64,000 bases of DNA from an uncultured Oscillibacter sp. (lineage in GTDB: Bacteria > Bacillota > Clostridia > Oscillospirales > Oscillospiraceae): the NCBI GenBank assembly GCA_910583785.1, contig CAJTZK010000005.1:1-64000 (forward strand), read 5' to 3'. The notes under the pieces are model-generated. The model ran no database searches. It was not told the DNA's origin and was given only the letters and a program-made list of their open reading frames with translations. Positions 19,086 to 26,992 of the stretch are shown here, piece by piece (within the stretch, counting starts at the first letter, position 1; the number at the start of each line of letters is the position of its first letter). A program made the translations under genes and the position numbers.

Positions 19086-19113
19086 AGGGCGGACCCATGG
19101 GTCCGCCCTTTTT
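19086..19113. terminator. Bidirectional terminator
   Basis: AGGGCGGACCCATGGGTCCG continues as a perfect 12-bp palindromic stem, followed by a T run on the plus strand. It sits between convergent genes (end of 18746-19054 and end of 19123-21078). Confidence 0.9.
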
Positions 19114-19122
19114 CCCTTTTCC

Positions 19123-21078
19123 TCATGTCCCCGGGGGCAGGTTCATCTTCTCCGTAATGTACCGCTTCCCATACACCGCGTCATACACCACCGCGTCCCG
19201 GAGCTCCAGCAGCTCCAGGGCCCCGGGGGAGAGGCCCGCCTCCTCCCGGGAGAAGCTGGCCCGGCCCTCTCCGTCCACAAAGTAGAGGTCCGTCTGGGTC
19301 AGGGCAGCCTGGCTCACCTTCTCCAGCAGGGCCCAGTACCGGCTGACGGGGCGCCCCGCCAGCTCCAGCAGCTGGGGCCCCAGGGCGGTGATGCTGCTGT
19401 CCCTCCGGGTTCCCGCCAGGTCCCCCAGCAGGTCCGGGTCGTTGGCCCAGATCAGGTAATCCGTGGAGTACAGGTCGTTGATTTCCTCCTCCGTCCAGTT
19501 CAAGGTGTCGTTCTCCGGGCAGAGGCCCAGGAGCGTATACACCGTGTCCCCGCCGGGCATGAAGAGGTTGGGACGGTGGTCCCCGAAAAAGACCACGATC
19601 GTGGGTTCCTCGCTCTCCCGCAGGGCCGCCACCAGCTCTCCCAGGGCCTGGTCCGCCCGGGTAATCCCCTCCAGCATCACCCGGATGATGTCCCGCTGGG
19701 CGGGGGTGAAGTCCGGGGCGACCAGGGGAATCTGGCATTCATAGTTGAACTTCTGGGGCTCGAAGGGCTGGTGGTTCTCCATGGTGATGCCGAAGAGGAA
19801 GGCCCGCTTCCCCGTCCGGTTCACCGCCTTCATCCGCTCCAGCATCCCCTGGAAGAAGTAGCCGTCCCGCATGTAGAAGCCGCCGTAGGCCCCATCTGCC
19901 CGCTCAATGCCCATTTGTTGAATCTCATCAGAAAAATACAGATCGATGAATCCCAGCAGGGGGTAGGTCACCGTGCGGTTATACAATGTGTTATCATAAG
20001 CGTGGAGCATTTCGGCAGTGTAATCGCCGGATTTCGTGAACTGCTCCGCCAGGGCGTCGAAGCGCTCATAAACCGCCTCGTCCTGGAAGCAGATGTTCGT
20101 CCCCGGCGGCAGGTCCAGGGCGTTCAGGCCGTAGAGCATGGGAATCTCCAGGTACCCGGTGCCGTAGCCCAGGTAGTGGCTGTGGAAGGTTCCGCTGACG
20201 CTCTCCGCCTCCAGGGCGTGGAAGTTGGCCAGGGGGTCCCCCTCGTATTGAAGGGTTGGCAGGCGGGTCAGGTCGTAAAAAGACTCGGAGAGAATGAAGA
20301 GGATGTTGGGCTTGGCCTCCGGCTCTTCCCGGGCCTCCGTCAGCTGGTCAATGCGGGCCAGCACTTCCAGCATGTAGTCTTGGTCGTATCCCTCCGGCGG
20401 GGTCTTGGGCTGGGGGAAGGCGTCCCGCCAGAGGCTGAGGGTGAGGCCGTGGAGGCTGTGGTTCTCCGCCGGGTCCATCCGGGTGTAGAAGTCCACTCCC
20501 AGCCAGCCTCCCACGGCCCGGGTTCCCGTCCCGGTGAGGAGAATGCCCGCCAGGGCCAGGGAGCCCAGGCAGGCCCGGCCCCGGGCGGTCCCCTCCAGGG
20601 CGGTGAGCCGCCGGGTGAGGAGCAGGGCCAGGACGCAGAAGAGAAGCCCCGCCGCCGCCAGATAGAAATCACCGGGCGGCGTCAGGTCCCCGGCCAGCCC
20701 GGCCACGTTTCCCGCGGCCCCGGCCAGCCCGAAATCCGCCAGTTCCAGCGGCGTGCCGTTGATGGCGTTTTTGAAATAGTCCACCAGGGCCAGGGCCAGT
20801 CCCGCCGCCCCTGCGGGCAGGGCGGCAATCCACAGCCGCCCTGTGACGGTCCCCAAAACGCCCACAGGCAGGGCCCAGAGCAGGGCGGACATGGCCAGGT
20901 GGCCGGGGTAGTCCCGGGCCCACTCCAGCACGCCGGGCAGGGTGCCGATGGAAATCCACTGCATGGCCCCGGTTATGGCCAGCCCCATGCAGAGGGCGGC
21001 GGCGGTGAAGAGGCAGAGCCGGAGCCAGGGGGGGCCCAAAGGGCCCCGGTATTTTTTAAGAGCAATTTGTTTTTTCAT
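19123..21078 (-). CDS. LTA synthase-family membrane sulfatase
   Basis: 651 residues: about five membrane segments in the first ~210 residues, then an extracellular alkaline-phosphatase/sulfatase fold. Visible motifs are NILFILSESFYDLTRLPTL (metal/nucleophile strand), GYGTGYLEIPMLYGL where LtaS-type enzymes carry the catalytic Thr, NHQPFEPQKF, and the metal-binding VVFFGDHRPNLF. These enzymes transfer glycerol-phosphate from phosphatidylglycerol to wall or glycolipid acceptors; the exact acceptor is not clear here. Start ATG at 21078 (MKKQIALKKYRG). It is 54 bp downstream of glyS but has an unrelated function. Confidence 0.88.
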   Translation of the reverse strand: MKKQIALKKYRGPLGPPWLRLCLFTAAALCMGLAITGAMQWISIGTLPGVLEWARDYPGHLAMSALLWALPVGVLGTVTGRLWIAALPAGAAGLALALVDYFKNAINGTPLELADFGLAGAAGNVAGLAGDLTPPGDFYLAAAGLLFCVLALLLTRRLTALEGTARGRACLGSLALAGILLTGTGTRAVGGWLGVDFYTRMDPAENHSLHGLTLSLWRDAFPQPKTPPEGYDQDYMLEVLARIDQLTEAREEPEAKPNILFILSESFYDLTRLPTLQYEGDPLANFHALEAESVSGTFHSHYLGYGTGYLEIPMLYGLNALDLPPGTNICFQDEAVYERFDALAEQFTKSGDYTAEMLHAYDNTLYNRTVTYPLLGFIDLYFSDEIQQMGIERADGAYGGFYMRDGYFFQGMLERMKAVNRTGKRAFLFGITMENHQPFEPQKFNYECQIPLVAPDFTPAQRDIIRVMLEGITRADQALGELVAALRESEEPTIVVFFGDHRPNLFMPGGDTVYTLLGLCPENDTLNWTEEEINDLYSTDYLIWANDPDLLGDLAGTRRDSSITALGPQLLELAGRPVSRYWALLEKVSQAALTQTDLYFVDGEGRASFSREEAGLSPGALELLELRDAVVYDAVYGKRYITEKMNLPPGT

Positions 21079-21132
21079 GTTTTACAAAGGGGCAGGGGCC
21101 GTGGGGATTCCCCACGGCCCGGTTGGTTTGAT

Positions 21133-22548
21133 TTAGTACGCCAGCTTCTCGGCAAGGTAGGCCTTCAGCCCGCTGATGGGAATGCGGACCTGGGCCATGG
21201 AATCCCGCTCCCGGACGGTGACGCAGTTGTCCCCGGCTTTTTCCCCGTCGCCCACGGTGTCGAAGTCCACGGTGACGCAGTAGGGGGTGCCGATCTCGTC
21301 CTCCCGGCGGTAGCGCTTGCCGATGGAGCCGGTTTCGTCAAAGTCCACCATCCAGTCCTTGGAGAGCTCCTGCTGAATCTCCTGGGCCTTGGCGCTGAGC
21401 TTCTTGGAAAGGGGCAGGACGGCTGCCTTGAAGGGCGCGATGGCGGGATGGAAGCGCATGACAGTGCGCACGTCGTTCTTGGCCTCGTCCACCACTTCCT
21501 CGTCGTAGGCCTCCACCAGCAGGGCCAGGGTCATCCGGTCCGCGCCGAGAGACGGCTCGATGACGTAGGGGATATAGTGCTCGTTCTTCTCCTGGTCGAA
21601 GTACGTGAGGTCCTGGCCGGAGTGCTTCTGGTGCTGGCCCAGGTCGTAGTCCGTCCGGTCCGCCACGCCCCACAGCTCGCCCCAGCCGAAGGGGAAGAGG
21701 TACTCGAAGTCCGTGGTGGCCTTGGAGTAGAAGGCCAGCTCCTCGGGCTCGTGGTCCCGGAGGCGGAGGTTTTCCTCCTTCACGTTCAGCCCGGTCAGCC
21801 AGTCGTGGCAGTAGGTCCGCCAGTACTGGAACCACTCCAGGTCCGTGCCGGGCTTGCAGAAGAACTCCAGCTCCATCTGCTCAAACTCCCGGATGCGGAA
21901 GATGAAGTTGCCCGGGGTGATCTCGTTGCGGAAGCTCTTGCCCACCTGGCACACGCCGAAGGGGAGCTTTCTTCTGGTGGTCCGCTGGATGGCGGGGAAG
22001 TTCACGAAGATGCCCTGGGCGGTCTCGGGCCGGAGATAGACCTCGTTGGCGGAGTCCTCGGTGACGCCCTGGTGGGTTTTGAACATGAGGTTAAAGCGGC
22101 GGATGTCGGTGAAGTCGTGCTTGCCGCAGCCGGGGCAGGGGACCTGCTTTTCCCGGATGAAGGCCACCAGGTCCTCCTGGCTCATGGCCTCCACGTTTAC
22201 GTCCAGGCCGTTTTCCTGGACGAAGCCCTCCACCAGCTTGTCGGCCCGGTGGCGCATTTTGCAGGCCTTGCAGTCGATGAGGGGGTCGTTGAAGGTGGAC
22301 ACGTGGCCGGAGGCCACCCAGACCTGGGGATTCATGAGGATGGCGGCGTCCAGGCCCACGTTGTAGGGGTTCTCCTGGACGAACTTTTTCCACCAGGCCC
22401 GCTTCACGTTGTTCTTGAGCTCCACGCCCAAGGGGCCGTAGTCCCAGCTGTTGGCGAGGCCGCCGTAGATCTCGCTGCCGGGGAAGACAAAGCCCCGGCC
22501 CTTGCACAGGGCGACGATTTTTTCCATGGATTTTTGCTTGTTGTCCAT
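21133..22548 (-). CDS. glyS: Glycyl-tRNA synthetase (single-chain, alpha2 type)
   Basis: Charges tRNA-Gly. 471 residues of class II fold: FVFPGSEIYGGLANSWDYG near the N-terminus, motif 2 region FRNEITPGNFIFRIREFEQME, motif 3 in SLGADRMTLALL, and a C-terminal anticodon-binding domain. This is the dimeric eukaryotic-like GlyRS rather than the glyQ/glyS tetramer. The second ATG (22548) is chosen because AAGGAG is 9 bp away; ATG 22554 would leave only 3 bp. A Gly T-box leader lies upstream. Confidence 0.97.
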   Translation of the reverse strand: MDNKQKSMEKIVALCKGRGFVFPGSEIYGGLANSWDYGPLGVELKNNVKRAWWKKFVQENPYNVGLDAAILMNPQVWVASGHVSTFNDPLIDCKACKMRHRADKLVEGFVQENGLDVNVEAMSQEDLVAFIREKQVPCPGCGKHDFTDIRRFNLMFKTHQGVTEDSANEVYLRPETAQGIFVNFPAIQRTTRRKLPFGVCQVGKSFRNEITPGNFIFRIREFEQMELEFFCKPGTDLEWFQYWRTYCHDWLTGLNVKEENLRLRDHEPEELAFYSKATTDFEYLFPFGWGELWGVADRTDYDLGQHQKHSGQDLTYFDQEKNEHYIPYVIEPSLGADRMTLALLVEAYDEEVVDEAKNDVRTVMRFHPAIAPFKAAVLPLSKKLSAKAQEIQQELSKDWMVDFDETGSIGKRYRREDEIGTPYCVTVDFDTVGDGEKAGDNCVTVRERDSMAQVRIPISGLKAYLAEKLAY

Positions 22549-22559
22549 ATCCATTCTCT

Positions 22560-22812
22560 CCTTAAAACATAAAATGCCCCAAGCCGAAGCTCAGGGCGAA
22601 CTTAAAAAAGTCCGTGGTTCCACCTGAATTTCCCCTTGCGGGGACACTCTGCCCGGTAACGGCGGGAATCCGGCGGGGCATTGCCTCCCCGCAGCGTGAA
22701 AAGGGGCGCCAAGCGGTTCCCCTCCCGGGAGGGCTCGCACCGGACCGCCCTCTCTCTTCACCGGGATGGGGGAGGCTCCTCCCCTTTGTGCTTTTGAACT
22801 TTCGCCACTGTA
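22560..22812 (-). promoter_or_regulatory. T-box leader of glyS
   Basis: Read on the minus strand, the T-box core AGGTGGAACCACGGA is at 22625-22611, and a GGTGCGAG element near 22740 resembles the stem I distal loop. A GGC codon around 22708 is a candidate specifier (Gly). A 9-bp hairpin with a UUCG loop and a T-rich tail (22566-22594) may be the regulated terminator. Uncharged tRNA-Gly should stabilise the antiterminator and raise glyS. The exact stem pairing was not modelled. Confidence 0.85.
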
Positions 22813-22835
22813 TCATGTTTTGGGCGGATTGTCAA
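22807..22835 (-). promoter_or_regulatory. glyS promoter
   Basis: On the minus strand TTGACA (22835-22830), 17-bp spacer, TACAGT (22812-22807), just before the T-box leader. Confidence 0.75.
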
Positions 22836-22950
22836 GGGGGAGGGATTTAGGGGGAGTGTCCTTTTCGCGCATTTTATAACGGTAATGATTTGTGGGGACG
22901 GCTCCCTGTGCCTCCCCATTCATCAGGGTCCTAGAACGGAAGCCAAAACG

Positions 22951-23070
22951 TCGTCGGAAGAAACTCCGCCCACTTTGTCCCCGCCTGGGGCGGGGACTGC
23001 GCTCTGCTCCGTTCCTTCCTTCTCTCCCCACGCGGCAGGCCGCGCGGGGGCCCCAGTTTTCCTTCCAGAA
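22951..23070 (-). repeat. Dispersed repeat R1, copy 3
   Basis: Nearly the same sequence as copy 1 but on the minus strand, including the CGTCGGAAGAAACTC end, the GTCCCCGCCTGGGGCGGGGAC hairpin region and the GCGGCAGGCCGCGCGGGGGC block. Lies between the divergently transcribed glyS leader and the acetyltransferase. Confidence 0.85.
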
Positions 23071-23082
23071 GAAAAAGAGAAA

Positions 23083-23140
23083 ATGGGGGGTGCAATGCAC
23101 CAGCCATCTTCATGGCTGAAATCCCCCCCCGCCCGAAGGG
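23083..23140 (+). repeat. Repeat module R1b, copy 2
   Basis: GGGGGGTGCAATGCACCAGCC followed by the AGCCATCTTCATGGCT hairpin and CGCCCGAAGGGCG. Same module as 121-196 and 34125-34198. Confidence 0.7.
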
Positions 23141-23226
23141 CGAGAACAACCCTCCCCGAAGGCATCCTTGCCAAACAAGCCCCCATATGCTATCATAAGA
23201 CCCATCATAAATAACCAGCCGAAAGG

Positions 23227-23307
23227 ATGACCGAAATGAACGAAACCCGCAAAAAGAGGGCCGTGGCTACGGCGCATGCACTCTGCCAGGAGGTGACCGC
23301 TCGATAA
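23227..23307 (+). CDS. Possible 26-codon leader peptide upstream of the acetyltransferase
   Basis: ATG (23227) to TAA (23305-23307) encodes 26 residues, MTEMNETRKKRAVATAHALC and six more. It begins 6 bp after an AAAGG-like site and ends 15 bp before the acetyltransferase ATG, whose ribosome site AAGGAGGCG lies in the gap. Small ORFs in this position control some antibiotic-resistance genes by attenuation. Whether it is translated is unknown, and its residues resemble no known stalling peptide. Confidence 0.4.
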   Translation: MTEMNETRKKRAVATAHALCQEVTAR

Positions 23308-23322
23308 CATAAGGAGGCGTTT

Positions 23323-23979
23323 ATGCACAATATCCCCAATCCCGGCGTGGTATTCCCCAACGAATACGGCACGACCGTCTTTTTGAAAAATGTGATTTCC
23401 GCCCCCAACATCACCGTGGGGGACTACACCTATTACGACGATCCCGTGGACCCCGCGGCCTTTGAGAGGAACAACGTCCTCTTCAACTGGCCGGAGTTCG
23501 GGGACCATTTGGCCATCGGGAAATTCTGTTCCATCGCCAGCGGCGTGAAATTCATCATGGGCAGCGCCAACCACCGCCTGTCCAGCGCCAGCACCTACCC
23601 CTTCCATGTCTTCGGCGGCTTTTGGGCCCAGCGCACGCCGCCCCACCTCTCCCAGCTCCCCTTCAAGGGGGACACCCTGGTGGGGAACGACGCGTGGCTG
23701 GGCCGGGAGTGCGTGGTCATGCCCGGCGTAACCATCGGCGACGGGGCCATCGTGGCCGCTTACTCCGTGGCGGCCCGGAACGTGGAACCCTGCACGGTGG
23801 TGGGGGGCAATCCCGCCCGGCCAATTAAAAAGCGCTTTTCCCAGGAGCTCATTGACCTGCTCCTCCGGTTCCGCTGGTGGGACTTCCCGCCGGAGAAGCT
23901 GGCGGACTTCCTGCCGGTACTCTGCCAGGAGAATTTGGAGGAGGTGCGGGAGATTCTTCGGGAAATGCTGGAGCGTTAA
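23323..23979 (+). CDS. Vat/CatB-like xenobiotic O-acetyltransferase
   Basis: 218 residues of left-handed beta-helix (hexapeptide) acyltransferase. Features: NITVGDYTYYDDP, LAIGKFCSIASGVKFIMG, the catalytic His in SANHR (about residue 87) followed by SSASTYPFHVFGG, VGNDAWLGRECVVMPGVTIG, VGGNPARPIKKRFS and RWWDFP. This string of motifs is shared by streptogramin A acetyltransferases (Vat) and CatB-type chloramphenicol acetyltransferases. Substrate cannot be assigned from sequence, and resistance is not implied without testing. Start ATG 23323 with AAGGAGG. No neighbouring mobility genes seen, but repeats lie just upstream. Confidence 0.85.
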   Translation: MHNIPNPGVVFPNEYGTTVFLKNVISAPNITVGDYTYYDDPVDPAAFERNNVLFNWPEFGDHLAIGKFCSIASGVKFIMGSANHRLSSASTYPFHVFGGFWAQRTPPHLSQLPFKGDTLVGNDAWLGRECVVMPGVTIGDGAIVAAYSVAARNVEPCTVVGGNPARPIKKRFSQELIDLLLRFRWWDFPPEKLADFLPVLCQENLEEVREILREMLER

Positions 23980-23983
23980 AAGA

Positions 23984-24015
23984 AGAAGCGGAGGGGTTTT
24001 GGCCCTCCGCTTCTT
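23984..24015. terminator. Bidirectional terminator
   Basis: AGAAGCGGAGGG-loop-CCCTCCGCTTCT with flanking A and T runs, between the convergent acetyltransferase and aspS genes. Confidence 0.88.
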
Positions 24016-24018
24016 TGC

Positions 24019-25794
24019 TCATTCCTCCGGTTTCACCAGGGCGATGTGCAGCTCGTCCAGCTGCTTCTGCCCCACCTCGCTGGGGGCGCTCATCATCACA
24101 TCCATGGCGTTCTTGTTCATGGGGAAGGGGATGATCTCCCGGATGGAGTCCTCTCCCGCCAGGAGCATGACCATCCGGTCCACCCCCGGAGCGATGCCCG
24201 CGTGGGGCGGCGCGCCGTAGGTGAAAGCGTTGTACATGGCGGGGAACTTGGCTTTCACGTCCTCCTCGCCCAGGCCCACCATCCAGAAGGCTTTTACCAT
24301 AATCTCCGGGTCGTGGTTCCGCACCGCGCCGGAGCTCAGCTCCACGCCGTTGCACACCAGGTCGTACTGGTCGGCGGTGATGCTCAGGGGGTCGAGCTCG
24401 CCCCGGATGGCCTTTTCCACGGTCTCCAGCCCGCCGGAGGGCATGGAGAAGGGGTTGTGGCAGAACTCCAGCTCGCCGCTCTCCTCCCCAATCTCGTACA
24501 TGGGGAAGTCCACAATCCAGCAGAAGGCGTACTGCTCCTTCTGGAAGTGGTTGGGGCAGAAGGCGCCCAGCAGTTTCAGAAGCACGCCCGCCGTCTTCTG
24601 CGCCGCGCCCTTGGCCCCGGCGGCCAGGCCTACGAAGCATCCGGGCGTGAGGCCCAGGGCCTCCACTACCTGGTCCTTGATGGGCTGGACGAACTTGGCG
24701 ATGCCGCCTACGATTTCTTTCGTCTCGTCATAGCGGAACCAGTAAGCCTTGCTGCCGGACTGGACCTCCGCGTCGGCGCAGAGCTTGTCAATCTGCTTGC
24801 GGGTGCCCTCGAACCCGGAGACCACCACGGCCTTCACCGTCAGGGCCTCGAAGGGCGGGAAGCCGCAGCCCCCCAGGACCTCCGTGGCGTCCTGGACCGT
24901 CAGGTCGATGCGCAGGTCCGGCTTGTCGGTGCCGTAGGTTTCCAGGGCCTCCAGGTAGGGGATGCGCCGGAAGGGGGCCTGGGAGGCGGCGCTATACTTG
25001 CCATACTGGGCGAAAATCGGGGGCAGCACGTCCTCGATGACGGCGAACACGTCCTCCTGGGTGGCGAAGGCCATCTCCATGTCCAGCTGGTAAAACTCGC
25101 CGGGGGAGCGGTCCGCCCGGGCGTCCTCGTCCCGGAAGCAGGGGGCGATCTGGAAATAGCGGTCAAAGCCGGAGGTCATGAGGAGCTGCTTGAACTGCTG
25201 GGGGGCCTGGGGCAGGGCGTAGAACTTCCCGGGGTGGTTCCGGGCGGGGACCAGGTAGTCCCGGGCCCCCTCGGGGGAGGAGGCGGTGAGGATGGGGGTG
25301 GTGATCTCCAGGAAGCCATGGTCCGTCATGGCCTGGCGGATGGCGGAGACCACCTGGCACCGCAGGACGATGTTGCCCTTTACCTCCGGGTTCCGCAGGT
25401 CCAGGTAGCGGTACTTGAGCCGCTGGGCCTCGTCGGCCTCCCGGCTGCGGTTTATTTGGAAGGGCAGCTCGTTGTGGCGGCAGCGTCCCAGGATCTCCAT
25501 CTTGGCGGGCACAATCTCAATCTCCCCGGTGGGCAGCTTGGGGTTCTTGCTGGCCCGCTCCCGGACGAGGCCCTCCACGGAGATGGTGGATTCCTTGTTG
25601 ACGGCCTTGAACTGGGCCACCATCTCCGGGGTCTCGGCCACAATCTGGGTGGTGCCGTAGAAGTCCCGGAGGACGATGAAGGCCAGCTCGGAGCCGACCT
25701 CCCGGATGTTCTCCATCCAGCCGGAGAGCTTGACGGTCTTCCCGGCGTCGGCGAGGCGGAGCCCGCCGCAGGTGTGGGTGCGGTTTTGTACCAT
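24019..25794 (-). CDS. aspS: Aspartyl-tRNA synthetase
   Basis: 591 residues, bacterial type: N-terminal OB-fold anticodon-binding domain (KTVKLSGWMENIREVGSELA), class II core with motif 2 FRDEDARADRSPGEFYQLD, the bacterial GAD insertion in the middle and motif 3 GIAPGVDRMVMLLAG. Charges tRNA-Asp. Whether it also charges tRNA-Asn depends on an amidotransferase not seen here. Start ATG 25794; GAGGAACC lies upstream. No T-box recognised in the short leader. Confidence 0.97.
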   Translation of the reverse strand: MVQNRTHTCGGLRLADAGKTVKLSGWMENIREVGSELAFIVLRDFYGTTQIVAETPEMVAQFKAVNKESTISVEGLVRERASKNPKLPTGEIEIVPAKMEILGRCRHNELPFQINRSREADEAQRLKYRYLDLRNPEVKGNIVLRCQVVSAIRQAMTDHGFLEITTPILTASSPEGARDYLVPARNHPGKFYALPQAPQQFKQLLMTSGFDRYFQIAPCFRDEDARADRSPGEFYQLDMEMAFATQEDVFAVIEDVLPPIFAQYGKYSAASQAPFRRIPYLEALETYGTDKPDLRIDLTVQDATEVLGGCGFPPFEALTVKAVVVSGFEGTRKQIDKLCADAEVQSGSKAYWFRYDETKEIVGGIAKFVQPIKDQVVEALGLTPGCFVGLAAGAKGAAQKTAGVLLKLLGAFCPNHFQKEQYAFCWIVDFPMYEIGEESGELEFCHNPFSMPSGGLETVEKAIRGELDPLSITADQYDLVCNGVELSSGAVRNHDPEIMVKAFWMVGLGEEDVKAKFPAMYNAFTYGAPPHAGIAPGVDRMVMLLAGEDSIREIIPFPMNKNAMDVMMSAPSEVGQKQLDELHIALVKPEE

Positions 25795-25853
25795 GATGGT
25801 TCCTCTTTTCTATTACAAAATGAAATAATTATTTGGTAAGCTACGGATTGTAT

Positions 25854-25972
25854 CCGCCCACCCCGTCCCCGCCTAGGGGGAAGGACTGCGCTCTGCTCCG
25901 TTCCTTCCTCCTCTCCCCACGCGGCAGGCCGCGCGGGGGCCCCAGTTTTTTCTTGCCAGAAGAAAACGAGAC
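25854..25972 (-). repeat. Dispersed repeat R1, copy 4
   Basis: Minus-strand copy of R1 containing the GGACTGCGCTCTGCTCCGTT core and the GCGGCAGGCCGCGCGGGGGC block, but lacking the CCGACGA end. The second hairpin is also degraded (CGCCTAGGGGG). Lies about 60 bp upstream of aspS. Confidence 0.8.
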
Positions 25973-26240
25973 TGCGCCCGCAGGCGCGTGCCGGAGGCCA
26001 ACCGCCGCGAAGCGGCGGCTCTTAGGCCGCAGGCAAACGGGCCGTGCACGGTCCAAAAGAGAAAAGAAGCGCGGGGACGCGGCGGGGGGCGCGGCTGAAT
26101 GAACGGCGGAGCCGGAATGACGTCCCACGCGCAATGAGATTGAGCGGGGGTTTGTCCCGTGGCGAATGGACCAACTCCTCTTTTCACTGCCGCTAATCTG
26201 GTGATAGGGGGTAGGTGTCCGCCTTTTTCTGGGGCTGCCC
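25973..26240. other. Non-coding GC-rich spacer with hairpins
   Basis: No supported gene. Contains a strong hairpin AACCGCCGCGAAGCGGCGG (around 25999-26018) and a GCCGTGCACGG palindrome (26040-26050) that recurs at 34224-34234 beside other repeat modules. Confidence 0.6.
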
Positions 26241-26464
26241 TTCTATCGGTAGAATACTGTGGGGCCTGCCCCCCAGGCCATTCCCTCAGAGATTGCCCTT
26301 CTCCCGGCAGGCCATTCCTTCCGGGATTGCCTTCCTGCCGATAGACCACCCTGTAGGGGCGGACCTCTGCGCAGCTCTTGGCGGCTTGCCGCTTAGAGAT
26401 GCGGCGTCCCCCTTGCGGGGATGTGTCCGCCTTCTCCCGGGGTTTCCCCCTTCTATCGGTAGAA
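26241..26464. repeat. Intergenic repeat array R2, copy a
   Basis: Starts and ends with TTCTATCGGTAGAA and contains AGGCCATTCC units and CCGATAGACCACCCTGTAGGGGCGGAC-like sequence. The same elements recur at 29006-29062 and 34433-34764. The end overlaps the stop codon of the gene at 26453. Confidence 0.75.
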
Positions 26465-26971
26465 CGAATGCCACTCCTCCTGGTACAACTCCCAGAGATA
26501 GGCCCCCAGCGCACGGCCCCTCTCCTGCCCGTGAAGGACATAGAGGGGCAGACTCCTGTAGTCCCGCCAATACGTCAGGTCAAAGCTTAGGCCCCGGAGA
26601 AACCGTCCCTCTTCGCCGTAGGCGAAAAATTGAATCCGGTAGTCCTTTTCCGGGTCCACCTCCGTGACCCGGGTCCCCTGGGGGAGAAATCGCAGGACCA
26701 CCTCCAGGGGGTTCCGGTGAAAACGAATCTCCTCCAGCCGCTCCAGGACCGCCTCCATCTCCGGCTTCCCGGCGGTGAGGGTTAGATTGCCATGGATGAC
26801 CTTGGGAAATTCCGATTGGGGAAAGACCGAGATTTGGAGGTATCCCGGCGTTTCCCCGCCTATCAAATCATAGATATCCAGCGGCCGGGCGTACCAAAGA
26901 GCCCAGAGGACCAGTAAGGCCGCCAGCCCCCATGAAAGCGCTTTTCTGTGCGCTTCCCAAAACGCTTTCAA
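26453..26971 (-). CDS. Membrane-anchored protein, paralogue of 34767-35261
   Basis: 172 residues with one N-terminal membrane segment (about 12-28, LSWGLAALLVLWALWYARP) and an outside domain. Its beginning matches the protein at 34767-35261 (LVLWALWYARPLDIYDL versus LVLWAAWYSRPVDVYGL), and both share the pattern of a mid-protein LEEIRFHRNP / LEALRFRRPP block. Family unknown. Its TAG stop lies inside the TTCTACCGATAGAA repeat unit. It starts 22 bp downstream of hisS on the same strand, so it may be co-transcribed. Confidence 0.75.
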   Translation of the reverse strand: MKAFWEAHRKALSWGLAALLVLWALWYARPLDIYDLIGGETPGYLQISVFPQSEFPKVIHGNLTLTAGKPEMEAVLERLEEIRFHRNPLEVVLRFLPQGTRVTEVDPEKDYRIQFFAYGEEGRFLRGLSFDLTYWRDYRSLPLYVLHGQERGRALGAYLWELYQEEWHSFYR

Positions 26972-26992
26972 AGACGCGCTCCTTCCTCCGGC

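Noticed and set aside
19003..22572. 1189-codon open frame on the plus strand opposite the LtaS-like gene and glyS
   Set aside because: Low-complexity GLVH-rich translation typical of antisense frames, while the minus strand encodes two clear families.
25973..26240. Possible CRISPR-like or tandem repeat array
   Set aside because: Hairpins and repeats are not regularly spaced and there are no direct repeats with unique spacers. No CRISPR array or cas gene was seen in the window.
26159..26667. ORFs reading through the R2 array
   Set aside because: Frames cross palindromic repeats and overlap the end of a better supported gene on the minus strand.
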